Of a stretch of 9,515 nucleotides of DNA, positions 1-6,023 are shown one piece after another. The notes under the pieces are model-generated. The model searched no databases, was not told the origin of the DNA, and saw only the letters and a program-made list of their open reading frames with translations. The stretch's first letter is position 1. Every line of letters begins with the position of its first letter. Source of the DNA: an uncultured Clostridia bacterium (GTDB lineage: Bacteria; Bacillota; Clostridia; Oscillospirales; Acutalibacteraceae); assembly GCA_947623765.1 (NCBI GenBank), contig CANQIG010000058.1:1-9515 (forward strand). The letters are read 5' to 3'. The translations under genes were made by a program, and so were the position numbers.

Positions 1-542
1 CGGATCGCCTCCTTCGCGGAGAGCGGGTCGTCTGCGGGCATAAGCACGCCCCATGTGTCCTTCACGGGAAGGCGGATCGAATCGTATTCCGAAACGTTCC
101 AGCCGACCATCAGTCCGAAATCGATCAGCCCCTTTTCCAGCTTCTCCCGGACGAGCAGGCCGTCCCCGCTATAAAGGTGGAAGCGGATCAACGGATAGGT
201 TTCCCGAAGGTCCTGCGCGGTTTTCGCGAGGAAAGAGATCGCGTGGGTCTCGCCGCAGCCGATGTGGATGTCCCCTGCGATGTTCCCCTCGGGAGCGGTC
301 ATTTCTGCTTTCGTTTTTTCCATCAACTCTACCAGCTCCTCCGCGCGCTTGCGCAGGAGCATTCCGTCTTCAGTCAGGGTGATCTTTTTACCCCGGATCA
401 AAAGCTGCTTGCCGAGCTCTTCTTCCAGCTCTTTCATCTGCCGGGAGAGCGGCGGCTGCGTCATATTCAAAACCTCCGCGGCCTTGGTGATGCTCTCCTC
501 CCGTGCGACCGCCAAAAAGTATTGCAGAACGCGGATGTCCAT
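1..542 (-). CDS. LysR-family transcriptional regulator (3' end cut by window edge)
   Basis: About 180 N-terminal codons are present and the reading frame runs off the left edge without a stop. The N-terminus begins MDIRVLQYFLAVAREESITK and continues with AAEVLNMTQPPLSRQMKELE. This is the standard LysR winged helix-turn-helix (residues ~1-60), with the recognition helix around TQPPLSRQ. A linker helix follows (~60-90), then the start of the periplasmic-binding-protein-like effector domain from about residue 93 (GDIHIGCGETHAISF). A full protein would be about 290-300 residues, so roughly 40% is missing. The ATG at 542 is preceded by GGAGG with 7-nt spacing. The gene is divergent from a small-protein/MFS operon, and by the usual LysR logic it should control that operon in response to a small ligand. 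The ligand cannot be read from the sequence. The family call is firm; the specific regulon is inferred. Confidence 0.95.
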   Translation of the reverse strand, partial: MDIRVLQYFLAVAREESITKAAEVLNMTQPPLSRQMKELEEELGKQLLIRGKKITLTEDGMLLRKRAEELVELMEKTKAEMTAPEGNIAGDIHIGCGETHAISFLAKTAQDLRETYPLIRFHLYSGDGLLVREKLEKGLIDFGLMVGWNVSEYDSIRLPVKDTWGVLMPADDPLSAKEAI

Positions 543-572
543 CCGATCGCCTCCTTCTCGTCTCTTGAAAAA

Positions 573-601
573 AGTATAGCAGAAGCATTCATACCTGTCA
601 A
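573..601 (-). promoter_or_regulatory. Sigma-A promoter of the LysR gene
   Basis: On the minus strand TTGACA (601-596) is followed by exactly 17 bp and then TATACT (578-573). This is a 6/6 and 5/6 match to the sigma-A consensus. The predicted transcript starts near 566, about 24 nt before the ATG at 542. The -35 box lies inside the central part of the T-N11-A dyad at 590-606, so binding there should occlude RNA polymerase. Confidence 0.88.
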
Positions 602-606
602 GTATG
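590..606. promoter_or_regulatory. Putative LysR operator (T-N11-A dyad)
   Basis: CATAC (590-594), 7 bp, GTATG (602-606) is a perfect 5-bp-arm inverted repeat that contains the T-N11-A signature of LysR-type boxes (T592, A604). Its centre at 598 is about 66 bp upstream of the predicted start of the divergent small-protein/MFS transcript, the usual place for the LysR recognition site. It also covers the -35 box of the regulator's own promoter. A weaker dyad, ATGA-N8-TCAT at 623-638, overlaps the -35 of the target promoter and could be the second, activation-type half site. The dyads are seen; binding is inferred. Confidence 0.7.
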
Positions 607-628
607 CGAAACTATTTAAAATATGAAT

Positions 629-657
629 TTGAAATCATTGCTGGAAAGTCGTATACT
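629..657 (+). promoter_or_regulatory. Promoter of the small-protein/MFS operon
   Basis: TTGAAA (629-634), 17 bp, TATACT (652-657): 5/6 matches in each hexamer with ideal spacing. The predicted transcript starts near 664. This excludes an in-frame ATG at 623, which lies upstream of the promoter, and supports the ATG at 680, which has AAGGAGG at 665-671 in the short leader. Confidence 0.8.
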
Positions 658-679
658 GATGGGGAAGGAGGGAGCGGAA

Positions 680-943
680 ATGGCCGAAATCAATGAAACG
701 TGGAAAAGTGTCCGGCAGAACTTGATCGACGCTGGCTGCGACGGCAAGACGGAAGACTTCTGCATGAAGTGCCTGCAAGACGGACGCGCGGCGAAGATGC
801 TTCCCGCACTGGAGGCGCACCGCCGGACGCTCTTGGACGCGCTGCACTGCGCGCAGAAGCGGATCGACTGCCTCGATTACCTGATATTCCGGATCCGGCA
901 GTCCAAGGAGAAACAGACACAGACAGAACCGAAAAAGGGGTAA
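680..943 (+). CDS. Cysteine-rich 87-residue protein of unknown function
   Basis: The protein starts MAEINETWKSVRQNLIDAGC and is predicted to be all-helical and soluble, with a charged Lys/Gln-rich tail (residues ~74-87). It has five cysteines (C20, C28, C31, C57, C64), including a CxxC at 28-31. From memory it resembles short uncharacterised proteins common in Clostridia that share an N-terminal LIDAGCD-like stretch, a central AHR(R/K)xLLD segment and an IDCLDYL motif. I know of no proven role for them. The start at 680 is set by AAGGAGG 8 nt upstream and by the promoter at 629-657; in-frame ATGs at 623 and 659 are less likely. It is the first gene of a two-gene operon with the MFS transporter, 5 bp apart, divergent from a LysR regulator. 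It could be an accessory, sensor or metal/redox-responsive factor for that transporter; this is inference only. Confidence 0.82.
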   Translation: MAEINETWKSVRQNLIDAGCDGKTEDFCMKCLQDGRAAKMLPALEAHRRTLLDALHCAQKRIDCLDYLIFRIRQSKEKQTQTEPKKG

Positions 944-948
944 CGTTC

Positions 949-2118
949 ATGTATCAGAACCACAATCAGAACCACAATTTGAAGCTGAAAATGGCGCTGC
1001 TGTCTACGTGCCTGGTTTCAGCGTCGCTGAATGCCGTGACCGGGCTTGTCCCGGAAATGGCGGAGGCTTTCCCGGATGTCTCGCTTTCCACCGTGGAGCT
1101 TATTGCCACAGTTCCTTCTCTGTTCCAAATGGTCGGCGTGCTCGGCGGTCAGCCGGTCGCGAAAAAGCTTGGGTATAAGGGGACCATGCTGCTCGCGCTC
1201 CTGTTCTGCGCGGCGGGCGGCGTGATCCCGGTGTTTTTGCCGCTGTTCCCCGTGATCTTTATCACGCGCTGCTTCTTCGGTACAGGCTGCGGCCTTCTGA
1301 TGTCTTCTTTATTGACGCTCACCGTCCACTTTTTTGACGGCAGAACGCGCAGCACGATGATCGGGCTCAACGGCGGGATCTCCGGGCTGGGAAGCGCGTT
1401 TGCGACCTTCGTCGCCGGGATGCTTCTCGTTTTTGGGTGGAACGTTTCCTTTTCTGTCTATTTCCTTGGCTTCGCGGTGATGGCGCTCGTCCTGCTGTTC
1501 GTTCCAAAGGTGGATAAGAGCGAAATGAATACTGTGTCGGTCCAAAAGACATCGAAAGCCGCGTTGCCAGTCGGGCTCTGGGGACTCGGGATCCTGATGT
1601 TTGTCTCTGTGATGCTCGCGACCGTGTACGTGATCAAGGCTTCGACGCTCATCACCGATTACGGATACGGCACTGCGCGGGAGGGGAGCGTTTCCCTGAC
1701 GCTGCTCTCGCTCGGCTCCTTCCTCGCAGGGCTGACGTACGGCAGGATCCGCGCAAGGCTGGCGGGGCAGACGCTGACACTCGCATTCGCGATCTGTGCG
1801 GCGGGATGCCTCCTCGGCGGATTTGCAAACGGCCTTCTCGCGGTCTGGGTCGGCGCGTTTCTGCTCGGATATGGGTATTTGATCTTCATGCCGTTTTTGC
1901 AGGAGCAGGCTTCCCGGAGCTACGGCGCTTTCGGAGAGACCGCGACCAACCTCGTGCTTGTGTTTCAGAGCATCGGCGCGTTCGTCACACCGTGGCTGGG
2001 CACGCTTTTCGGGATGATCTCCGGAGATTTGAAGATCCAGTTCCTGATGACGGCGGGATGCTTCGCAGCCCTCACCGTCGGCGCGCTCCTGCGTATGCGC
2101 GGCAGCACTGAAATATAA
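949..2118 (+). CDS. MFS transporter
   Basis: A 389-residue, strongly hydrophobic protein with about 12 predicted membrane helices, the normal size for a drug/metabolite-type major facilitator. A short Asn/His-rich cytoplasmic start (residues 1-10) precedes helix 1. The loop between helices 2 and 3 carries a motif-A-like GGQPVAKKLGYKG (66-78), and helix 4 carries the conserved arginine (R107, in FITRCFFGTGCG). A central hydrophilic loop at about 190-206 (KVDKSEMNTVSVQKT) separates the two six-helix halves. The ATG at 949 has AAAGGGG 8 nt upstream, inside the end of the upstream gene, so the two are probably translationally coupled. A much longer reading frame starting at 700 overlaps the small gene and was not used. 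Substrate and direction of transport cannot be told; the divergent LysR gene suggests induction by a small molecule. Confidence 0.93.
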   Translation: MYQNHNQNHNLKLKMALLSTCLVSASLNAVTGLVPEMAEAFPDVSLSTVELIATVPSLFQMVGVLGGQPVAKKLGYKGTMLLALLFCAAGGVIPVFLPLFPVIFITRCFFGTGCGLLMSSLLTLTVHFFDGRTRSTMIGLNGGISGLGSAFATFVAGMLLVFGWNVSFSVYFLGFAVMALVLLFVPKVDKSEMNTVSVQKTSKAALPVGLWGLGILMFVSVMLATVYVIKASTLITDYGYGTAREGSVSLTLLSLGSFLAGLTYGRIRARLAGQTLTLAFAICAAGCLLGGFANGLLAVWVGAFLLGYGYLIFMPFLQEQASRSYGAFGETATNLVLVFQSIGAFVTPWLGTLFGMISGDLKIQFLMTAGCFAALTVGALLRMRGSTEI

Positions 2119-2125
2119 AAGAGAA

Positions 2126-2151
2126 TCCCCGGCATCTGATCGAGCCGGGGA
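2126..2151. terminator. Bidirectional intrinsic terminator between MFS and MATE genes
   Basis: TCCCCGGC (2126-2133), a 10-nt loop, GCCGGGGA (2144-2151): a perfect 8-bp GC-rich stem 8 nt after the MFS stop and about 20 nt beyond the MATE stop. The minus-strand side is followed by TTCTCTTTTATA and the plus-strand side by AAGTTCTTTTT, so it can end both convergent transcripts. Confidence 0.85.
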
Positions 2152-2171
2152 AAGTTCTTTTTGACGGGCTG

Positions 2172-3573
2172 TCAAGCGGTTTCCGAAGCATCGCGCGTGA
2201 TGTTCCGAAGCCACTTCTTTTTCCGGTATCGCGCGTAGACGATGGGGAGTTTTGAGAATTCGTCCAGACTGAGGAAGACGAACACCCAGATCGGCGGCAG
2301 TTTTACGAGAAATGCGAGGATAAAGCCGATCGGAACGAAGATTCCCCACATCCAGACGGTATCGCAGATAAATCCGAACTTGGAGTCGCCGCCCGCGCGG
2401 AACACGCCGCAGATAAAGTACGTGTTGAGCGGCGGCCCGATGACATAGACCGCGCCGATCCAGATCATGATGTTGAGATACCACTGCGCCGTCTCGGTCA
2501 GCTCAATCATATTGTTGATGAAAAGCGGGCAGATCAGCACGACGACGCTGCCGATCAGGGAGGAGAAAAACGTCAGCCAGGCGAGGTGCGTCGCGTCGCG
2601 CTCCGCTTTTTCCATCTGTCCGGCGCCGATGGATTTCCCGAGGATGATCGCCGCACCGTTCGCGACGCCGAATCCGAAGACGGTCGCGAGGTTTCGGATC
2701 GTCGAGACGACGGAGTTTGCCGCGACCAAGTCTTCGCCGAGATGCCCCATGATCACGGAATACATCGTCAGCCCGCCGCCCCAGATCAGCTCGTTGAGAC
2801 ATCGAGTAGGCGAGGCCCCAGACAAAATCGTTTCCGATCGCCGGGAGCGCAAGGCGTATGAAATCCTTCATCAGAACGGTGCTATGCAAGGTTAGGAGGC
2901 GCGGACGCAGACGAAGCTTTTTGTACCGTTCACCCGCGATGATGCAGAGGGCAAACTCGATGAGCCGCGCAATGACCGTCGCGAGCGCGATACCCTGGAT
3001 CCCCATGGGAGGAATGCCAGGGATCCATCCGAAAATAAAGACCGCGTTCAGCACGACGTTCAGCACGAGCGCCGAGGAGTTGATGAGCGTGCTGGTCTTG
3101 ACCTGCTCGATGCTCTTCATCGCCGCGAGGTACGGCTGCGAGAGCGCGAGGAACAGGTAGGAGAAGCTGACAACTTCCAGATACTGCGCGCCTGCGGCGA
3201 TCATATTGGCGTCGTCCGTATAGATGAGCATGAGCAGTTCAGGGAAGAAAAACGCCCCGGCGAAAAAGAGGAGCCCGACGCCCAGAGAGAATTTCAGGCC
3301 GATGCCCAGCACCTTTTCGATGGACCGCATATCGCCTTTGCCCCAATACTGGGCCACCAGCATCGTGATACCCGCGCCGATCCCGAAATAGACCATGTTC
3401 AGGATCATCATGATCTGTCCGGCGAGCGACCCGGCTGCGAGCGCCGTCTGGTCCACGTAGCCGAGCATCAGCGTGTCCGCCACGCCGACCGCAGAGGAGA
3501 TCAGATTCTGCAGGGCGATGGGGATCACGATGGAGAAGAACTGCCTGTAAAAGTCCTTTTTGCTGTCTGTCAT
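2172..3573 (-). pseudogene. MATE-family efflux transporter, broken by a +1 frameshift
   Basis: Two overlapping minus-strand frames together make one MATE (multidrug and toxic compound extrusion, cation-coupled antiporter) protein. The first frame runs from the ATG at 3573 (MTDSKKDFYRQFFSIVIPIA) to about residue 258, ending GNDFVWGLAYSM. It then enters about 98 residues of Arg-rich non-MATE sequence and stops at 2503. Proper sequence resumes in the other frame at about 2795 with NELIWGGGLTMYSVIMGHLG and runs to the stop at 2172. Four bases (TCTC in the coding sense, 2796-2799) stand where three are needed. Removing one base gives a 466-residue, 12-helix protein of normal MATE length. The start is fixed by GGAGGT 7 nt upstream; the in-frame TTG at 3588 overlaps that site. 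Both halves look otherwise intact, so this is either a recent mutation or a sequence/assembly error. A single-protein product is not expected from the sequence as given. Confidence 0.88.
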
Positions 3574-3606
3574 GATCCGAACCTCCAAGAAATACTACCG
3601 CGTCCC

Positions 3607-3635
3607 ATTATACGACGCAAAACGGAAATTGTCCA
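3607..3635 (-). promoter_or_regulatory. Promoter of the MATE gene
   Basis: On the minus strand TGGACA (3635-3630), 17 bp, TATAAT (3612-3607): 5/6 and 6/6 matches. The predicted start near 3600 gives a leader of about 27 nt to the ATG at 3573. The site lies just downstream of the mscS terminator, so the MATE gene appears to be its own transcription unit. Confidence 0.85.
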
Positions 3636-3652
3636 GAGATTTTCCGAAAAAT

Positions 3653-3679
3653 GCCGCCAGAATGCAAACGACTGGCGGC
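3653..3679 (-). terminator. Intrinsic terminator of the dtd-mscS unit
   Basis: A perfect 8-bp stem, GCCGCCAG (3653-3660) and CTGGCGGC (3672-3679), with an 11-nt loop. In the minus direction it is followed by ATTTTTC, and it lies about 20 nt after the mscS stop at 3700. Confidence 0.85.
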
Positions 3680-3699
3680 TTCTCTCTTCGGGTCTTCTC

Positions 3700-4518
3700 T
3701 TACTTTTGATGGACGTCGAGCTGGGGGAAGGGGATCTCCACGCCGTTTTCATCGAAGCATTTCTTGACCGCCTCGTTGAGGTCGTAGTAGACGTCCCAGT
3801 ACGCTTCTGGCTTCACCCAAACGCGCAGCACAAATTCCAGTGCGCTGTCCCCATATTTTTGCAGCCGTGCCTGTGGTTCCGGGTCGACGAGGACGTTCTC
3901 CTGTTCTCTTGCGACCCCGAGCAGGAGCGCTTTGATCCGCTCCACGTCCGAACGGTAGGAGACCGAGAATATCAGGTCGATGCGCCGCGTGGTCTCCGCG
4001 CTATAATCCGTGATCTCCGTGTTCGTGAGAATGCCGTTCGGGACCGTGACGCGTTTGTTGTCCGGCGTCACGATGATGGTGTAGAGCACGTTGACTTCCT
4101 TCACTGTCCCCGCAATCGACGAGGTCTCGATGTAATCTCCGACGCGGAACGGATGAAAGAGCAGGATCATCACGCCGCCCGCGAGGTTCGACACCGCGCC
4201 CTGAAACGCGAGCGCGACCGCGACACCGCCGGAGGTAAAGAGCGCAAGGAAGGAAGCGGTCTCCACGCCGAGAATCCCGAGAACGATGAGAAAGAGCCCG
4301 ATATAAAGCAGGACCTTCGCGATGCTCGCGGCAAACGACGCGAGCCCGGGGTCGAGCCTGCCGTACAGCTTGGAGCGCGCAAAGCGCTTTGCAAGAAAAC
4401 GGATCAGCCGGAACCCCAAAAAGAGCACAAGCACCGCACCGAGGACGCGCAGAATAAAAAATCCCGCCTCCTGCGTCAGCTTCTGAAAAAAGCTCTCCCA
4501 ATTTGCCCAATCCAGCAC
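3700..4518 (-). CDS. mscS: Small-conductance mechanosensitive channel, MscS family
   Basis: A 272-residue membrane protein, close to the length of E. coli MscS (286). Membrane helices lie at about 19-40, 64-84 and 88-121. The third is the pore helix: Gly/Ala-rich, with AFQGAVSNLAGG (104-115) running into MILLFHPFRVGDYIE, which matches the conserved MscS pore-to-beta-domain junction. The beta domain (~125-175) contains GTVKEVN and the VPNG motif (159-162), and an alpha/beta C-terminal vestibule domain follows. The family forms a heptameric inner-membrane channel that opens on membrane tension and releases solutes during hypo-osmotic shock. The start is a GTG at 4518, supported by AAAGGAGGT with 7-nt spacing; no better ATG is nearby. 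It lies 34 bp downstream of dtd in the same direction, probably co-transcribed. Family assignment is firm; conductance and gating details are not visible. Confidence 0.95.
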   Translation of the reverse strand: MLDWANWESFFQKLTQEAGFFILRVLGAVLVLFLGFRLIRFLAKRFARSKLYGRLDPGLASFAASIAKVLLYIGLFLIVLGILGVETASFLALFTSGGVAVALAFQGAVSNLAGGVMILLFHPFRVGDYIETSSIAGTVKEVNVLYTIIVTPDNKRVTVPNGILTNTEITDYSAETTRRIDLIFSVSYRSDVERIKALLLGVAREQENVLVDPEPQARLQKYGDSALEFVLRVWVKPEAYWDVYYDLNEAVKKCFDENGVEIPFPQLDVHQK

Positions 4519-4552
4519 GGAAAAGACCTCCTTTCAGGATCGGCATCCCGGA

Positions 4553-5008
4553 TCATTTGCCGATCCGTTCCGTATCGAGAATGATATTGACCGGCCCGTC
4601 ATTCTGCACATTTACGTGCATATGCGCGCCGAATTCGCCGGTCACGACGTTTCCGACCGGCTGACCGCGCATCTCTTCAATAAACAGCTCGTAGAGGCGC
4701 TTTGCTTCTGAAGGGGGAGCGGAGTGCCCGAAATCCGGTCTGCGGCCGTGTTTCATGTCGGCGCTGAGCGTGATGTTGGAGACGATCAGCACGTCGCCGC
4801 CCACATCGATCAGGGAGCGGTTGATCTTTCCGTTCTCGTCCTTGAAGATGCGCAGCTCGGCGATCTTCTGCGCGAGGAACGAAGCCTGCGCGTCCATATC
4901 GCCGCGCATCGCGCAGAGAAACACCGTCACACCCGCGCCGGCTTCACGCGTTTCTTCTCCGTTGATCGTGATCTGTGCGCCGTTCATGCGCTGAATGACT
5001 GCCCGCAT
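4553..5008 (-). CDS. dtd: D-aminoacyl-tRNA deacylase
   Basis: A 151-residue protein, the usual length for Dtd (~145-150). It starts MRAVIQRMNGAQITINGEET, matching the typical MRAVVQRV...V..(D/N)GE opening. The active-site segment is SNITLSAD (77-84), where the family usually has SQFTLxAD, followed by MKHGRRPDF (85-93). The C-terminal signature NDGPV (136-140) carries the Gly-cisPro pair (G138-P139) that excludes L-amino acids. The enzyme cleaves D-amino acids, and glycine mischarged on tRNA-Ala, from tRNAs in the cytoplasm to protect translation. ATG 5008 has GGAGG 8 nt upstream; a longer in-frame start at 5161 would run through the tRNA gene and is rejected. The gene follows tRNA-Leu and precedes mscS on the same strand. 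The Q-to-N change in the SQ(F)TL motif may be a clade trait; I cannot tell its effect. Confidence 0.95.
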   Translation of the reverse strand: MRAVIQRMNGAQITINGEETREAGAGVTVFLCAMRGDMDAQASFLAQKIAELRIFKDENGKINRSLIDVGGDVLIVSNITLSADMKHGRRPDFGHSAPPSEAKRLYELFIEEMRGQPVGNVVTGEFGAHMHVNVQNDGPVNIILDTERIGK

Positions 5009-5039
5009 ACGCCCGCCTCCCATATGTGTTTGGATAGAA

Positions 5040-5073
5040 AGATCGCCGCAAGCAAAAGCGCTTGCGGCGATCT
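5040..5073 (-). terminator. Hairpin terminator (possibly leaky) after tRNA-Leu
   Basis: AGATCGCCGCAAGC (5040-5053) and its exact complement (5060-5073) form a 14-bp perfect stem with a 6-nt loop. In the minus direction the stem begins at the last A of the tRNA CCA end and is followed by TTCTATCC, only a modest U tract. It probably acts as terminator and 3'-processing boundary for the tRNA. The weak tail and the lack of a clear promoter before dtd leave room for read-through. Confidence 0.75.
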
Positions 5074-5159
5074 GGTGCAGGTAACAGGACTTGAACCTGC
5101 ATGAACTTGCATTCATATGGACCTGAACCATACGCGTCTGCCAATTCCGCCATACCTGC
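5073..5159 (-). tRNA. tRNA-Leu (anticodon CAG), CCA encoded
   Basis: A class II tRNA of 87 nt including CCA. The acceptor stem GCAGGTA pairs with TACCTGC, and the discriminator is A, as required for leucine. The D region is GGCGGAATTGGCAGACGC. The anticodon stem TATGG/CCATA holds the loop TTCAGGT, giving CAG at 5125-5123 and reading CUG codons. The long variable arm has TGAA/TTCA pairing, typical of tRNA-Leu, and the T arm is GCAGG-TTCAAGT-CCTGT. The gene lies 36 nt downstream of a consensus -10 box and directly upstream of dtd. Confidence 0.96.
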
Positions 5160-5194
5160 ACGTTCCGTCATCCGTTTCCGTCTGACGCTCCATA

Positions 5195-5223
5195 ATTATA
5201 GCACCGGAAAACAGGTTTGTCAA
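5195..5223 (-). promoter_or_regulatory. Consensus promoter of tRNA-Leu (and possibly dtd-mscS)
   Basis: On the minus strand TTGACA (5223-5218), 17 bp, TATAAT (5200-5195): a perfect sigma-A promoter. An A/T-rich stretch just upstream (5224-5240, T runs on the minus strand) could act as an UP element, as expected for a strong stable-RNA promoter. The predicted start near 5188 gives a 5' leader of about 29 nt before the tRNA. Confidence 0.93.
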
Positions 5224-5262
5224 CACAAAAATAAAAAAGTTTGCCGTTTCCTCGGGAACGGA

Positions 5263-5291
5263 TTGCATTTTTCCCGGTTCTGTGGTATTCT
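5263..5291 (+). promoter_or_regulatory. Possible extended -10 promoter for the 214-residue protein gene
   Basis: TTGCAT (5263-5268), 17 bp, TATTCT (5286-5291) preceded by TGG, an extended -10 TGn. The hexamers are weak (3/6 and 4/6). It is the best candidate in the 98 bp between the divergent tRNA promoter and the ATG at 5322. Confidence 0.5.
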
Positions 5292-5321
5292 AAAGAAAAT
5301 CGGGAAAGGTCGGTGGAGAAT

Positions 5322-5966
5322 ATGGCAGTCGGAACGGATGCGGAGAAACTGGCGGAGGCCAAGCGCCTGCTGAAAGCGCTTGCGAACGGCGAGCATCCCT
5401 TTGAACATACAAAACTCTCGGAGAACGACATCACGAATGACGTCCGTGTGGTGCGCGGGCTGTTTTCCGTGCTGGAGCTCTTGGAGCAGGGCGAGCGCCC
5501 GAGCGGCGCGGGAGATTCGAAACGGAAACCGTCGTCTGTGGATTTCTTCCTTTCGGAGGAGGAGCGCGAAGCGTTCGCCTATTCTTCCGAGGACATCCCC
5601 GTCACAGAGCTGACGAAGCGCATCAACGAAACGGTACGCGATCCTGCGAGAAGGAAGCTCCAATACAAAGAAGTGACGGGCTGGCTGGTGGAAAAGGGCC
5701 TGATGGAGATCATCTCGCTGGAGACAGGCTGGAAGCGCGTACCCACCGATGCCGGGATGGCGCTCGGCATCCGCGTCGAGCACCGGCGCGGGATCGACCG
5801 GGAGTATGACGTTGTCCTTTACTCGGAAGAAGCGCAGCATTTTCTTTTGGACCACATCGAGGAGATCGCGCTCTTTGCCACAGAGCGGAGAAAGAGAAAG
5901 AAAGAAGAAAAGAGGCGGGAGGCCGCAAAGCCGACAAGTCCGTTCGGCGGACTCTTGGAAGACTGA
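5322..5966 (+). CDS. Conserved clostridial protein of unknown function, probable winged-helix-like centre
   Basis: A 214-residue soluble protein. Residues 5-56 look helical and contain LLKALANGEHPFEHTKLSEN followed by DVRVVRGLFSVLELL. Residues 74-150 have a region that begins FFLSEEEREAFAYSSEDIPV, then TELTKRIN, then a helix and turn TGWLVEKGLMEI leading into KRVPTDAGMALGI. This spacing suggests a winged-helix fold, but that is inference. After a stretch ending YDVVLYSEEAQHFLLDHIEE the protein closes with a very basic segment (189-199, RRKRKKEEKRR) and a PFGGLLED tail. From memory it resembles widespread uncharacterised Clostridia proteins with an ANGxxPF(T).. N-terminus, some of which carry a further C-terminal DNA-binding-like segment that is absent here. 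ATG 5322 was chosen; a GTG at 5313 is possible. A single-gene unit ending at a hairpin. It may bind nucleic acid, but no function is established. Confidence 0.85.
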   Translation: MAVGTDAEKLAEAKRLLKALANGEHPFEHTKLSENDITNDVRVVRGLFSVLELLEQGERPSGAGDSKRKPSSVDFFLSEEEREAFAYSSEDIPVTELTKRINETVRDPARRKLQYKEVTGWLVEKGLMEIISLETGWKRVPTDAGMALGIRVEHRRGIDREYDVVLYSEEAQHFLLDHIEEIALFATERRKRKKEEKRREAAKPTSPFGGLLED

Positions 5967-5974
5967 AAACATAC

Positions 5975-6011
5975 AGCCCCGGAGAACGTTTGCGGAACGC
6001 TTTCCGGGGCT
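5975..6011. terminator. Bidirectional terminator between the 214-residue gene and icd
   Basis: AGCCCCGGA (5975-5983) pairs with TCCGGGGCT (6003-6011); the 19-nt interior can form a small GCGGAACGC hairpin. The stem starts 8 nt after the rightward stop and about 12 nt after the icd stop. Minus-direction tail GTATGTTTTC; plus-direction tail GATCTTTGCGATTTA. It probably ends both convergent units. Confidence 0.78.
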
Positions 6012-6023
6012 GATCTTTGCGAT

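Noticed and set aside
700..948. Extension of the MFS frame upstream to 700
   Set aside because: It overlaps the 87-residue gene in another frame, reads as low-complexity Arg/Ala sequence, and the ATG at 949 has its own ribosome site and starts the transporter sequence.
1309..2484. Long minus-strand open frame of 391 codons opposite the MFS gene
   Set aside because: It is antisense to a clear MFS protein, has an Arg/Glu/His-rich composition typical of shadow frames in GC-rich coding DNA, crosses a terminator hairpin and has no ribosome site.
2796..2799. Programmed frameshift in the MATE gene
   Set aside because: No slippery heptamer, downstream pseudoknot or stimulatory ribosome site was recognised, and MATE genes are not known to use one; mutation or sequence error is simpler.
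2503..2802. Arg-rich C-terminal part of the first MATE frame as a real fused domain
   Set aside because: The same DNA in the neighbouring frame encodes the normal second half of MATE, so this tail is out-of-frame translation.
3706..4584. 292-codon plus-strand frame opposite mscS
   Set aside because: It is the antisense of a well-supported mscS gene; its charge-rich composition without family motifs is typical of a shadow frame.
5009..5161. N-terminal extension of dtd to 5161
   Set aside because: It would translate through the whole tRNA-Leu gene and the terminator hairpin; Dtd homology begins at the ATG at 5008, which has its own GGAGG.
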